A DNA stretch of 64,000 nt from Isoetes taiwanensis (GCA_021234155.1 JAJEKV010000131.1:376001-440000); one strand, 5' to 3'. Shown: positions 11,802 to 24,110, counted from the stretch's first letter. The notes: generated by a model not told the origin, from the sequence alone. Translations and numbers: made by a program.

Positions 11802-12350
11802 TCACTTCTTTGGTTTTTTCTCCGCGGATGACTCACCTATCTTTTTAACTTTCTCCAGGTTCCTCCCTATGTAAGCTCGGCATATGAAATCAATGGGATT
11901 CTTTTCGCAACAGTATATACAAACCTTCCCGAAATCACAGATGTATAAGTTGTGTTGATAACTTGTAGACCGCTGCAATGCTGCATGAATCTGCATCCGA
12001 TTAAAATAGCTCATAGTTCTGTCCAGGTCCTGGCGTCTTACTGTATCATTTTTATCGCCTAAGACTCCCAGCACTTCAAGCATCCCTAGAGTATAGCCGT
12101 GATCCTTCATGTCTTGAGCATGATGGATTCGATCACAGTAAAGACAGTGCACTCGCCCGCAGCTGATGCACGACGGCAGCCCTCTCCCCAAACATAGACA
12201 CTCCGGTTCGCAGATGCACCAAGGGTTGAGATCCTCGAGGTCCGGATTGTAGGGCACCGTGAGGTTGCCCGGAACCCCTTATCCTGATCGCTTCACGACC
12301 TTCCTCATTCCACCATCGCTGTCTGCTGCTGCTCTCTTACCCTTGTCCAT
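11802..12350 (-). pseudogene. Cys/His-rich protein gene with one in-frame stop
   Basis: From the ATG at 12350 the frame runs 23 codons (MDKGKRAAADSDGG and so on) to a TAA at 12281-12279, then stays open in the same frame to 11802 (about 182 codons in all). The body has two Cys clusters: CICEPECLC, CISC, CLYCDRIHH, and later CDFGKVCIYCC. The spacing suggests two zinc-binding modules of RING or B-box type, but I cannot assign a family. The C-terminus is Lys-rich. The TAA may be a mutation or a sequence error, or translation may begin after it. It lies outside the LINE, whose end is at 11309. Confidence 0.45.
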
Positions 12351-12548
12351 TTCTGTTAGCGAGAAGATTGGGATGGAGATGGAGATGGAGACGGAAATAT
12401 AGGCGGAGGCGGAGATGAGGAGATGAGGGTGGAGGATGGAGCTGAGGATGAAGCTGGGCTGGCGCCTTCTGCTAGCCGGAATTGCCGCTCACGGGTTCAG
12501 GGGCTCCAGGCGCTGCAAGATAGAGTGGTTTTTCTTGTTCCTGCTTAC

Positions 12549-12558
12549 TATTATATAG
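12549..12558 (-). promoter_or_regulatory. TATA-like box upstream of the Cys-rich frame
   Basis: The minus strand reads TATATAATAG about 200 bp upstream of the ATG at 12350. The transcribed leader would be C/T-rich (CTCCATC repeats at 12370-12420). It is a weak, position-based prediction. Confidence 0.3.
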
Positions 12559-12599
12559 GTCTAGGGTTACGAAGATCTGTCTGAATTCCCGCTAATTTT

Positions 12600-14085
12600 T
12601 ACGGCCGTCTGCCTTAAATGCTAGTCTTATCGTAGCCTTGTCCTACGCTGTCTTTTCGAATTTCGTACACGGATATTCGCGACCTGGCCCCTAGCTACTT
12701 AGCTTACCTACGTCTGTTCCGTCCTCTTCTTCATTATTTCATTCTTACACATCCTTTAACGCTCCCCCGATTGAGCTGCCACGCGTCCCGCCCCCCTGAG
12801 TGTGTAGTCTACTATTGTTGTCCCACTGTCGCCACGTGTTTTTTTTTTTTTTTTTTTTTTTTTCATGTAATTTTAAATTCAGCGATATTTATCTCATATT
12901 TATTATTCCCACACCCCTTTCCTTTTCTTTTATATTCGCTATTATTTCATAATATTACTGTTTACTCGCTAATTCGAATTTTCCTGACCGTTGTGTATCT
13001 GTTGGCGAATATGCTTCCGAGTCTCGTCCTCCATCCCGTTAGCTATAGTGTGCCGATCATCGTCACTTCTTCTTCGGTTCCACTCACCTTCCATTAAAAT
13101 ATGTAGCCTAATATCTAGATATCTAGATAGGGACCAAGAACTCTAAAGATAAATCTTTAAAATGCCTTGCTCATCATACATACAACTTCACAACTTCAGA
13201 CAGCATGAAGAAAAACCAATTTCCAAAGTTTTGTTTGACTTAATAAATAAACACACTGCCAACATTACCATATGAGAGAGTATTTGCAATCAAGGATATC
13301 CTTGAAGGCCTAATGAATTAAGCATATCAAGACAACATTGCAACTTTATATCCAAAGATTAAATTTCAAGCTTATATCCATTGCAGAGCAAGTCTTTATA
13401 TTCTACTCCATCCTGGATCCGACCTTCCTATAGGTACATAATCTTCCTTATGGATCTGATAGAAGTTAAAAAGCGTAAACCACAATACAATTGCCCTGAT
13501 ATTTAATCAACATACCTCTCAAAAATGTTTTTAGAGATCTATAAAACAAGTAAATTAATATGAGCTGAGATAATAACTGAAGCATATATCTCACAAGACA
13601 GCGGCAATAAACTGTTCTGATTAAAACTACTGCACCCAGTATCCATCCAAGCAGTGAACAAACAATCATGGCTAAAACATGAAGAAGACCGCACTGCCAC
13701 AAACAACCCAAGCTCTCCACAACCACATAGTATCGCTCAAGCCTGCCATGCTTGAGCAGCCTCCTTTGTACACCCTTAAGTAACCCCAAAACATTTCACA
13801 CAAAGGTGACCGCCAAGAACAAGAAGCTAAATATATCTTAACTCCATTAAACCATCGATAAGCCAACCGCAATAATAGCGCCCTTGGATGCTAGATAAAT
13901 AAATCCAAAGGCCCTCTTCTTGGCTGTACCCCACCCTATAGCTTTGACGTAAGCATGACATACCCCAAGCTAAACTTAGTGCAGCAGGTGAACATGGGTA
14001 ATAGGACTGTACAAAACTCGCTCATGCTTGCCCCTACTAGATACCAATGCAAGAACACTCTACTTTGAAAGAAAGAATCTGTTAG
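12600..14085. other. Non-coding stretch with a long poly-T
   Basis: A run of about 24 T at 12839-12862 may be the poly-A tail of a minus-strand retroposed sequence extending to the right, but no element body is recognisable. The rest is AT-rich. Minus-strand open frames at 13466-13872 have no family I know; they could be decayed downstream parts of the SEC22 locus. Confidence 0.35.
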
Positions 14086-14089
14086 GAAG

Positions 14090-14500
14090 TGCAGATAAAT
14101 GGTCTCAAATTCCCGTTGAAGTTCCTCCAAATATTGGAAGGCAAGTTTTTTAGGATAGGATCGTTCACACAGTGTGAGATAACAAACTCGAGATTCTATG
14201 ATATAGCTGTGAAGAAACAGATATTAAGGACTACCAATTCCAACATTTGGAGTTATACATGCGAAATAGCAACAACTTAAAGACAGACGGGCAAAGATAG
14301 CAAAGGGATACCAAAAACATATGGACTGTTTCAACAAATCATACGGATGGTGCATGAAGACCTTGAGAAAATTTCTTGAATATAGATTTTGCCTCTTTGC
14401 TTGTAAAATTCCAAATCTTTTTGTTGTTTATTTCATTGTCAAGACCCTCTGCAAGGGGAAGACCATCTTGTACCCTTGCTATCAAAGTCAATTTTGCCAT
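14090..14500 (-). pseudogene. SEC22: SEC22-like v-SNARE pseudogene (longin domain)
   Basis: Reading the minus strand from the ATG at 14500, the protein starts MAKLTLIARVQDGLPLAEGL, the diagnostic start of the plant ER-Golgi SNARE SEC22. After a frameshift it continues FYKQ, KSIFKKFSQGLHAPS, then a short GPYVF-like end at a GTATCC donor (about 14304). An intron of about 100 bp ends at TTCTTCACAG, and exon 2 (14206 down to about 14110) reads [21 protein letters not shown], then [16 protein letters not shown]. The SNARE motif and membrane anchor are not found. The retained intron shows it is a genomic copy, not a processed one. At least two frameshifts and an internal stop make it a pseudogene. 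Confidence 0.8.
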
Positions 14501-14584
14501 TTTTTTTTTTCCTTACTATGCCTCTGCTCAAATGAACACAGTGCCCTTCATGTAAGGATTCAAGAGGTACCTCTTTAAATACTG

Positions 14585-14745
14585 CTCGCGTTTCCCTTCC
14601 AGTACTTCAATGCTCTGACATTCAAGAGATCTGCAAGAATGTATTTCGAGATGAAACTGCAGACGGACTTGAGCAGGCCAGATTCATCTTCCACAATGGA
14701 TTCCCAGGAACGGTCGTCTGCATAAGCCCTCTACCAAGCTTCTGT
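14585..14745 (-). other. Coding-like segment, unidentified
   Basis: The minus strand is open here and reads like protein (WESIVEDESGLLKSVCSF, then LLNVRALKYWKGN). No homologue is recognised. It could be an exon of a gene neighbouring the SEC22 copy. The sequence from here to 15610 is AT-rich without a visible gene. Confidence 0.25.
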
Positions 14746-15613
14746 ATCATGCAAGACATCGTCGCCCCATCCTCTTCCGGTATGTCCATGCCCTGGTTTC
14801 TTCACAATGAACGAAGTCTCGCATTTTAGGGTTCATAACTCGGATATAAAAAAAGCATTGTGGTCAGCATGTGACATGTAATAAATTTAATCACGGCCCT
14901 ACAATTCTACCTCTCATAAAAAATCAACGGTCAAAAAATAGAGCACTCTAGAAATACTATTTAGTACACCTAGTTGAATACGACAACAAAATCATAGAAA
15001 AACCTTAGTAAATATCGTACAAAAACACAAAAGAAACCCCCTGTTATTATGCTACATATACCCATTTCATTTCGGTTCAACATAGTTTACATGATTTGAA
15101 TGTGCAGATCTAGGATTCGTTAGAATACTGTTGATTATTAAGTCCGCAAACAATTTAAGTTCCATAGTTTATTCATCATATGCCTAGTTTTCTAACGTAG
15201 CAACAAAGTCAAAAGCAAAAGGTAAAAATATTGTCGTCTTAGTAGAAAGAGTTGCACTTTAAGTTGAATACTCGGTGGCATTGCTCATCTGGATACTTTT
15301 TTATTGTTAGAATGTGGATCATATCGAGAAGTTTGTCTAAGTTTCTAAATCCTTCTGTTGTGTGTTCACTTAATGTCTTACAAATTTATGGTGCTATGGG
15401 CAGTAAGCTACTCTACTTCAGAGCCAATGTAGATTAGGATTGTTTGTCTTGTTACATTTACAAGTTGATTGTTGTATTGTAGCGCTAGCGGCTTTCATAG
15501 ATCACCCTTTGAACTTTCCAAAGATATAAAAATCCCTCTATGTATTTCAAGAACATATTTCACACCATTCCACAGATATACAAATATCCCCCTTTGCAGT
15601 AGTAAGTCGGGAA

Positions 15614-15660
15614 AGAGAAATTTTCGCGGCGGCCAAGGCCGCCGCGATAAATTTCTTGTA
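15614..15660. repeat. GC-rich palindromic repeat, copy 2
   Basis: The perfect 10-bp arms (core 15625-15646) are extended by partly pairing flanks, AGAGAAATTTT and ATAAATTTCTTGTA, giving a potential hairpin of nearly 50 nt. Immediately downstream, the 17-bp unit TAGGTCGGATGGGATCA occurs twice (about 15665-15719). The sequence from there to 16117 holds no gene. Confidence 0.9.
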
Positions 15661-16535
15661 TATCTAGGTCGGATGGGATCAAAAACAATTTATATATATA
15701 TAGGTCGGATGGGATCAAGTTGAGTGACTTACTTGATGTCATTCTCTATCTATTCTTATACTCCTCTAGGATTACAATTTTTTCTAGCCTACAACAACAA
15801 CGATAAAGCATGCCATTCGTTAGATCTGGATGAATGTGGCAAACATGGCTAATGCATTTTCTATTGTGTTACACTTCGATGCTTATAGCAAGTCATAACA
15901 AAGTCCTTTCCCAAGAAAAATCATTTGTGAACCTCTGACACACAATCAGTGGTAAATTGGGTCGCAATGGGATGTTATCAGCAACCAACCGACTGATTCC
16001 CAATTGCTATGATAATCCAACCTGTTTGCCGAACACTCCATATTATCGTATCTAACTTGCATTCAAGAAGAAAGTTATTCATAGATTTTGCACCTTTTTC
16101 AAGTATTCTTTTGGCCCACAATTCATAGATTTTGATTCACATGCAAAAGACTGATGGCGGAAGCGCGAGCGCGAGCGCGGGAGGGAGAACAGAAACCCTT
16201 CTACCCTAAACCATGAAACTCTTCACGATCCTAGTCCAAGGAGACAGATTCTCTTGTGGATGGCTAGAAGGTGAGAGTGCATGGCTGTGGGAGAGCCTGA
16301 TGTACAACAGATTCTTCCCGGAAGAATTGTTTACACCTATTTCTTCTGTGACTCCCCAATCTGAGGTTCTGCTTCTTGAATCTTGGTTGGGGGAGTTTGT
16401 GGGAGATAGGGATGCAAGTGCGGCTGGCATTTTCCATACGCATTGTTCGTGGTCAGATAGCAAAATAGTGGTGAAAGTTTATAGTTAGGAGTGCGATTGT
16501 TTGCGTGATCGGTGGTGAGTTAGGAAATATTAAAA

Positions 16536-18668
16536 ATGGAAAAAAAGACAGGATTCGTTGGAAACAATGGGGTCGTGGGGGGTCGTCATGAGGAATGTAC
16601 AACAGTTGGGACAGATGGGACTGATATTGGGAAATGTGCAGAATTTACAGAAAGGGCCAGATTTGGGGAAAAAGGGACAATAGTGACGGGAGGAAATAAT
16701 AACGGGATTACAGAGCTATTGGATACCATTAGTACCCTAAGTGCAAAAATCCATAGCCAAATCCGGGAGATAGTGGGTCATCTTGCAGCGATCGAAAAAG
16801 GTGAACAGGTGAAGGAATTTGTAGCTTTTGGGGATTTCCTTACCTCTACTGCAGATATGGTGAACACTAGGAGATCTTCAGGAGTGGGGACCTTGCAGCG
16901 CCAGAAGGAGGCAGTGGATCAAATATTGGACTATGCGAATCAAGTGGGGGAAGAAGTGCGAAAGGGACCTTTGCGCATTAAAAAGAACCAATGTTTGTGG
17001 GTAAGCCTCTTGAAATGCAAATTAGAAAATAAACTTAAATTTCTGAAAGCTCGAGGCCTTATTGGTTGCATTCGTCATGAGGGGGTAAGACTTCAATTTT
17101 TAAAAGGGGAACTAGAGAGATTGGAACAGGGGGTCGTTATCAGCGGTATCTATTGGATTGACTTTCCATTTTTTATGGTAGAATGTGGTAATAGTCAAAC
17201 AACCAATATTCTTCTCAAACAGGGTACTATTTCCAAAGCCAACACTCAAGTTTTCTTCCAGAAATGGTACCCATCCTTTGATTCCCAAAGCTTCTCTGAA
17301 CTTTTCCACCCGGCTTGGACATATCTACAAGGACTAAACCCACTGTATTGGAATGAGCAGTCTTTGCTCACTCTATTTCAGAACACAGGGAATATCATAA
17401 GCTGGGAAATCTCCCAAGACAAAGCCCCAAAAGTATGGGCACAAATTGATATCCTGAAGCCAATCCCTGAAGAAATCAAATTTATGGATTACTTTGGTAA
17501 TCCTAAATCCTTATAGTTGGTATGGCGAGTCTATTTCAGCCATGCTCTACTTTGTGGTATCGACTCTCCATGGAGGAAAAATTTGTAAAGGGGGAAGGGA
17601 GATTAAAATTGGGCTAAAGGAAGTGAACCCAGGGAAGAAGAAGGAGGAGGGTTGGATTACACCAAATAAAGGAAGGTTAGAAAGACAAAGGCAGAACAGG
17701 AATGGCAGTGAGAAAAGAAAAAGAAGGAAACAGAGAATCAGAGAAGAAAAAGAGAAAGAAAAGGCTAAGGCAGAGTATGGAAGGAGTGTGGAAAGGAAGA
17801 CAAGGAGTGAATGGAAAAAGAAAGTGCAATTCATGGAGGAATCTTCGAAAGTTAAGGTCCTCAATAATCCCGAGTCTAAAGGAAAAAGCATTATGGTGAA
17901 TCCCACTGAAAGAAACAGATCCAGTTCTCTGTCAATCAGGGAACCTCAAAGTGTCGGGAATGATTACTCCTCTTCTGAGGAATCAGCTGGATATAAAGAA
18001 AAAGGTGGGCCAAGCTCACCCAAGTCTAGTGTTGATTCCCCTCTACCTGTTGTGGAGCTTTTTCCCAAAGAGCCAGAAAGCATTGAGAAGGTATCAGAAC
18101 AAGTGCCTTCCACAGATATTCCTAAACATCACTCTGATCATGATGGGGCCTTACCTGAAAATACAAGTACAGATGTAGATCTAACATAGATCTAAACATA
18201 TCACAGGGACAGGCAAAAGCTGAGCAGGACAATGTTCTGAGCCAAAAGGTTACGACTCCAAGAGGCCAAGGAATTGGTGTTGAACACATTAGTAGACCTC
18301 TAAGTCCAGCTGGCCAAGAATTGGGAGCTCACTTCCAAATGCTTGTAACTCCAGTAGGCCAGGGAACTAATTGTGAACAAACCAATAGACTTGTAAGCCC
18401 TGCTGGGCAAGAGTTGATACAGGACACACATGTGACAGAAAAAGATATCTTCAAAACTCCAGCTGCACAGTTAAGAGAATTGAAAGACAATTCATCCATA
18501 CTGCATGGAAAGTTCTGGGAGGGGGAAGAGGATAGTGAAGATGAAAATGGGGGGAATCCAAAAGAACTAACCTTTGCCACCCCACTTCCACAGACAAAAA
18601 AAAGACAGAAGAAGGTCTATACCCCCAGGGAGAATGGGCCTGTAACCAGAAGTTCCAAAGTCCAATGA
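16536..18668 (+). pseudogene. LINE ORF1 (gag-like RNA-binding protein), interrupted
   Basis: The first part (16536-17516, 326 residues) has a helical N-terminus and then a DUF4283-like region (residues such as DFPFFMVECGN and ISWEISQDKAPKVWAQIDI). Such proteins bind the element's RNA. After a TAG near 17514 the same frame still shows HALLCGIDSPWRKN, a probable worn zinc knuckle. The next 230 codons (17494-18189) lie in another frame and are Lys/Glu-rich, and the C-terminus (about 18205-18668) returns to the first frame. That C-terminal part has four repeats of the type V/L-T/S-P-x-G-Q. The final TGA overlaps the ORF2 start as ATGA (18665-18668), which suggests coupled translation. Confidence 0.75.
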
Positions 18669-21600
18669 AGATTGTGTCTTGGAATTTAGGAGGGATTAAG
18701 GGCCCCCTAAAGAGGAAAAGGGCTCTGATTGCTTTGAAAGAACTAAAGGCAGACATAATTTTGCTGCAAGAGCATAGACTACCTGTCTTTGAGGCATCAA
18801 ATTTAGGCACGTGGATCTTCCCCAATGGAGACTCAATATGGGCCCCAGCAGATGGCACAAAAGGGGGCATCTGTATTGCTTGGAATGGATATAAAAAGAT
18901 AAGTTCCTTTGTGCACCCTTCAGGCAGATGGCAGGTGGTTTTCTTGGAGGTAGAACAAGAAAGTATAGGCATTATCAATGTCTATGCTTCCACTTCCCCT
19001 GAAGAGAGGGAGATACAATGGAAAAGTATGACAGAGTGGCTGCAGGGACAGAATACAAATAATTGGATTCTCAGTGGAGATTTCAATAATACTCCCTCAT
19101 GGGAGCAGAAAGCAGGGAAAAAACTCAACATGTCAAAGGGGGAGAGAACACAATGGGACAAATTGGCCCATAACTTTGTATATCACGCCCCATACTCTTG
19201 GTGTAACAAAAGACAAGGGAATGACAGGGTATATTGCCTCCTTGACAGGTTCTACACCAATATTTCTACCTTAGATGGATGGGATAGTTTGATTATTGAG
19301 AATGACTGCAGTAACTCAATATCTGATCACTATCCACAAGTTCTGGACACAGGTATCCTGCCTCAGAATAGACATGCTGATACATCATTCAAGCTTAATG
19401 TTAGTTTGCTAAATAACAAGACCTTTTGTGAAGACTTTGCAAGGTTTTATGCTACTCTGGAGAGAGTCAATGCTAGTGGCTCAATGAAAGAGTTCATTAG
19501 GAAGTGTAAGCAGATCAAAAACTGGATTAAGCAATGGGGTAGGGAGTGGAACAAAAAGAAGAAACAGGAAAAGATGGAAGTGTATTTGGAAATGAGGGAT
19601 ATCAGACAGAAGCTTTTTCTGGACAAAACTAATGTGTCCTTGCAACAGAGAGAAGAACTCCTGGAAAGGAAAGTAAAGCTAATTGAAGAACATGAAGCTA
19701 AAAGCTTGGCAGTCAAGAGTAGAAGGCTATATGTCAACCAAATGGATGACTGTAGCTCTAAGTTCTTCTATAGAGCAGCTAAAAGCAGGATCATGAACAA
19801 TGGAATAGTCTCACTACATGATGAAAATCAGGGTGAACTTTCCAAACAAGAGGACATCCAGAAATTATTCTTCAATAAATACAAGGAGCTTTTTGCAGCC
19901 ACCTGTACAGATAATGGAAAAATGATGGAGTTCTTTGACTATCTTGGCCCAAAGGATACACATATTGAAGATCAGCAGCTTCTAGCCACTCCAATGGAGA
20001 CAGAGATTCTTGCAACTATCAGAAGTATGGCTCATGGGAAAAGCCCGGGTCCTGATGGACTGCCACCGGAATTTTATGAACACTTTTGGAGCATTATGGA
20101 TAAAGACATTACTACATTTATCCAAGGAGCCTGGCAGGCAAAGAATTTACACCCAGCAATAAATGCAGGTTTAATTGCACTAGTGCCAAAAGTGGACAAA
20201 CCCTCTACATTCTCAGACTGGAGGCCAATATCTCTCACAAATGTATCATACAAGATACTGGCCAAAATTTTTGCTAATAGAATCAAGAAAATCTTGCAGG
20301 AAAAAATTAATCCAATTCAGTCAGGCTTTCTCCCAGGCAGAAGCATACTGGATAACTTCATTGGGGCTTATGAGGGTTTACATTGGAATGGGGTTTCCAA
20401 CCAAGGATGTGTACTGCTCAAACTGGACTTTAGAAGAGCCTATGATACCATCAATTGGAACTTCCTATACAAAGCCATGGACCAGTTAGGGTTTTCAGAG
20501 CAAGTGATTGCAAAAATTGATGGATTCAATGCTACAGGGTGCTCTGCAGTCATGGTTAATGGTTCCCCATCCTCCTTCTTTGAATGCAAAAGAGGGGTCA
20601 GACAGGGATGTCCTCTGGCTCCCTATCTGTTCCTTATTGTGGCTGAAATGGTAACAAGGATCATCATGATGCTGCAACAAACAGACAAAATCTGTAGTCT
20701 CAAGCTCCCTAGTTCAACTGACACCTTGTCAGTTATGCAATATGCTGATGACACGTTTGTGTTCTTAAGAAAGCAGGGAGACAGCATTAAGAACTTTTTG
20801 GAGGCAATGGATCTCTTTGGAAAGGCATCTGGGGTGGTTTTAAATAAAGATAAGTGTGCAATCATTCTGGACAGCTCAGATGACAGTATCCATGGAATCA
20901 AAGTATGTGGCCTCCATAATGCTACAAAACTATTGGGCCTACCTCTTGCTCTTAACATGAGTATGCATGGTTTATGGGAGCCAATTGTAATCAAAATTAA
21001 AAAGAAACTCCAAATGTACCCCAAGTCTTTATCTTTGGCTGGAAGGGTGCAAATAATTAATGGAGTTATAGCCAGCTCTCATGTTTATTTTTCTTCAGCC
21101 ATAATTGCAAATAAGAAAACATACCAGGAGTTAGAGGTCATCATGAAAGAATTTATATGGCAAGAGGCACACATGGTGGGATGGAAGCATCTCACCCTCC
21201 CTAGGAAAAGGGGAGGACTAGGATGTAAAGATCTGTTTTTACAGGCCCAGGTTTTGGCAGCTAAACTAGTGTGGAGATCTTTGGTGTCAACATCAAGGTC
21301 TCCTGCCCTTCTACTTACCAAATTTTGGATTCAGAAAACTTCTTTGGTAGGGAGTCCATCTACCCCTCACCACCTCCCAGATTCAGCATTTTACCAACTT
21401 AATCCTGCTCCAGGTACATCTGTCATTATGAGAAGAATTATCCAAGCCTGGAATAAGGTTTCTGTTTGTTTTAAGGCCCATCCAATTGAAAATGTTTCTA
21501 GGGACTTTAACTTCTTTTGGCATCAGGGCTTAGTTGATGAGGAAGATGGATGTCTAGCCTTAAAGCATCCAAGGAAATACAAAGAATGGAAACTCAGTGG

Positions 21601-22423
21601 ATTGGATACTGTTGGAAATATGTTAAATGGTGAAGAATGGAAAACATGGCAGGAAATATCCAATGTGGTACAGGACTCCACCTCGAACAGGAACATTCAC
21701 AAGATCCTCACTAGACATCAGATGGGAAATACAAACCTAGTTAGAGATCAGAACTGGACTGTACAAGGCAAAGGTTACAGTGTGGCCAGAATATATGACC
21801 TGCTGTTGTGTGACCATGGAACTAAAGTCTCAAATCAGTGGGGTTGTACAGAGAAGGAGGCCATCAGGGTCATAAAGAAAGGATGGAAATTGCAGTGTGC
21901 AAAAAAAGTTGTTTTCTTCAGATGGCTGGTGCCCAATAAGAGCCTAAAGTCTAATGTTTACAGGGCAAAATACAATGCTCAAATCTCTGATAGATGTCCT
22001 TTAGGATGTGGCCAAGCTGAAACATCCTGCCATATCTTTATATGTCCATAGTTGGCACCTTTTTGGACATGGTTAAGCCACTACATAGGTCCTCCCCCTG
22101 CCTCAGAACAGCAGTTATATGACTTTTTAGCAAACAGTTCTCCCTTCATGGACACCATTAGAACTCTTGCTCTTTGGACCATATGGAAGCATAGAAATGG
22201 TGTTGCTATAAATCAGAACAACCCGGATTTGAATCTCCTCAAAACAACAATCCAATTGGAGCTGGCAGAGGCAGCCATGGCTCATAGATTGAACAGGGGA
22301 ACAAATTATGACAGAAATTGGGATGGTTTGGGATCCTTTCAAGGGTTCTATGCTTTTTTCTCTTCTTATTTTAATAATCTTTGTGCTGGTGATGGCAGAG
22401 TACCTGGTCAACAAACACCGTGA
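18665..22423 (+). CDS. LINE ORF2: endonuclease and reverse transcriptase
   Basis: ORF2 nicks target DNA and reverse-transcribes the element RNA. An APE-type endonuclease begins at residue 1 (KIVSWNLGGIKG; LLQEH near 35; SGDFNN near 137; SDHYPQ near 220). RT follows (GKSPGPDGLPPEF near 458; KLDFRRAYDTINW; RQGCPLAPYLF; YADD near 692). The C-terminus has the zf-RVT region (KVVFFRWLVPNKSL, then CPLGCGQAETSCHIFIC). A TAG at 22049-22051 stops the frame at 1128 residues, but the same frame stays open to 22423 with typical LINE C-terminal sequence (FWTWLSHYIGPPP). So the active relative probably had about 1250 residues. There is no RNase H domain. Confidence 0.9.
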
Positions 22424-23015
22424 AGGAGGTCATATGAGAGAGGTACCAGAGGATACTCGGCCAATGACTCATCAAGAAGTTCTGGAAGCTTTGCTCTGGG
22501 TAAAAACGGAAACCATCATGGTCAAAACACTGGAGAAGATCCTGAAAGACGAGGATATCTGGCATTTAAACAGGATCTCAGGCCGTACTTTGAGGACAAG
22601 CTCAAAATTTGTGTTGATGCAAGAGAATCCTGGATACTCTATATTACGGACTCTACCGCTTTGGGGTTTGTGGAACTTGACACTCTGCTCTTTGAGAACA
22701 CAACCCATGCCTTTGCAGTAATAACTCTTGATGGAGTTCGGGATGATTAAGGCCTCAACAGAACCTGTCTATCTTTTATTTCCAGTATTATGCAGTAAAC
22801 TTAAACTTTAACTTATTGATATTTTGGATCTAATCCTTAAAACAGTGTTCTCTCTTAACTGAATTTTCCTCCTTTTGGAGAGACGGGCCTAGTTAAGGCC
22901 TTATAACAGAGTCCTACTCTGTGCATTTTGTATTACTATGTATTACATATAGTATAACTCCTCTGCCGTTTCTAAAAAAAAAAAAAAAAAAAAACAATTC
23001 ATAGATTTTTAGTGT

Positions 23016-23063
23016 TACAAGAAACTTATCGCGGCGGCCAAGGCCGCCGCGAACGTTTCTCTT
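23016..23063. repeat. GC-rich palindromic repeat, copy 3
   Basis: The perfect 10-bp arms (core 23030-23051) have flanks ACAAGAAACTTAT and GAACGTTTCTCTT. Orientation is opposite to copies 1 and 2. It starts 6 bp after the LINE target duplication. Confidence 0.9.
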
Positions 23064-23248
23064 CCCCATCTCGTCTATACATGCTAGAACATGCAGAATT
23101 TGAACCTGCATTTTGTTGCCTTGTGTTCAGTGCCCGCACGATAGAAGAATATTGACCATAACGACTCGTTACGAAAGATGTTTTGCATTAAATCAAAAGA
23201 ATCTAAGTTCCGAACATACAAAGATTGAATTGTGTTTGAGCATGGGGA

Positions 23249-23270
23249 ATTTATCGCGGCGGCCTTGGAC
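23249..23270. repeat. GC-rich palindromic repeat, half copy
   Basis: AATTTATCGCGGCGGCCTTGG is one arm and the centre of the same palindrome; the second arm is replaced by unrelated sequence. The next 500 bp to about 23790 show no gene. Confidence 0.7.
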
Positions 23271-23789
23271 TGTGATTATACGAAAAAGTGCAAGAAAATT
23301 TTAGTGTCAAAGATGCCTAGTTTGATAGTGTTGTGGTGTTTAGGATCCTTAGATTCTATTTGGGTTATGCATTCTATCACTATGCAAGAATGGTACACCA
23401 TGGATTTATGTTTTCCTAGCTAGGCGATATTATTTTTTTAGGGGTGGGTTAGTAGGCTCACCTAAAACCGAAATGGCCATGGATATGATAGCAAGAACAA
23501 AATTTAAGCATTGAAGTACCATGCTAGCAAGGGAGAATAGGAACCTACAATGGGTATCATCAGGTAAGTTTGTTTAAGAAAACAATGGTTGGAATGGTTA
23601 AAAAAAAGCAATGGTTCGAAGCACCAAAGACATTAAGAAAAAGGAGATATTGTTGTTCTCTACCCTTGAAAACTGTTGTTCTCCACCCTTGAAAACTATT
23701 ACAACAAATCGTTCTTCTGTATTCTTGAAAATTATTACAACAAATCCAAGAGAACCAAGCTGATCAGCCAACAAAACATCTGGAAGCAA

Positions 23790-24110
23790 AAAGTTTTGAT
23801 TCCAAGGAACAGAAGCCAGATTGTGCTTACCATATTTATAACACTGTGTTAGAAATTACAAAAGTCTTTGATGTGCTTTAACCTGTGCATTAACCAAAAA
23901 GGAAAGTCATATTGTAAACTCAGAAGTAATTCATGCACTTGGCCTAATGGAAACTACGATGAATGTTGCTAGACGACCAGTTATTGACAAACACGAGCCA
24001 GGAGCAAGTGAAAGCTCTTTTGGAGGGACGGCTTGATGCTGCTGGTTAGATGTCTTTGAAAATGAGCCTTATCCATTGGAAGATGTTCTTGGGAAGTGCT
24101 ACATGAGAAA
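23790..24110 (+). pseudogene. Glyoxylate/hydroxypyruvate reductase pseudogene fragment
   Basis: The plus strand carries the NAD(P)-binding to C-terminal part of a plant D-2-hydroxyacid dehydrogenase of the HPR2/HPR3 type, which reduces glyoxylate or hydroxypyruvate in photorespiration side pathways. Segments in three frames read CAYHIYNTVLEITKVFDVL, CALTKKESHIVNSEVIHALG, NVARRPVID and ALLEGRLDAAG followed by DVFENEPYPLEDVL. These match the conserved order ending in the GLDVFENEP signature. At least three single-base indels break the frame, and the N-terminal catalytic half is absent. Confidence 0.75.

Larger units (their letters stand above)
16134..22993 (+). mobile_element. Nearly intact plant LINE with 16-bp target duplication
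   Basis: The 6.9-kb non-LTR element is bounded by ACAATTCATAGATTTT at 16118-16133 and 22994-23009, and ends in a poly-A of about 19 nt. The order is 5'UTR with a short GCGCGAGC repeat (about 16165-16185), ORF1 (16536-18668, interrupted), ORF2 (18665-22051 plus an in-frame extension to 22423) and a 3'UTR. The unbroken ORF2 and clean duplication point to a fairly recent insertion. It landed 6 bp from a copy of the GC-rich palindrome. Confidence 0.92.

Noticed and set aside
13466-13872. Membrane-protein-like minus-strand frames as the missing SEC22 anchor
   Set aside because: They lack a SNARE motif and the order and sequence of SEC22 C-termini, so I did not join them to the pseudogene.
15665-15719. 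Possible CRISPR-like short repeats
   Set aside because: Only two 17-bp units, in a plant nuclear context, with no spacers of regular length.
16206-16488. Open frame in the LINE 5' region as an extra protein
   Set aside because: It lies in the 5'UTR, is out of frame with ORF1 and shows no domain; the opposite strand is equally open.
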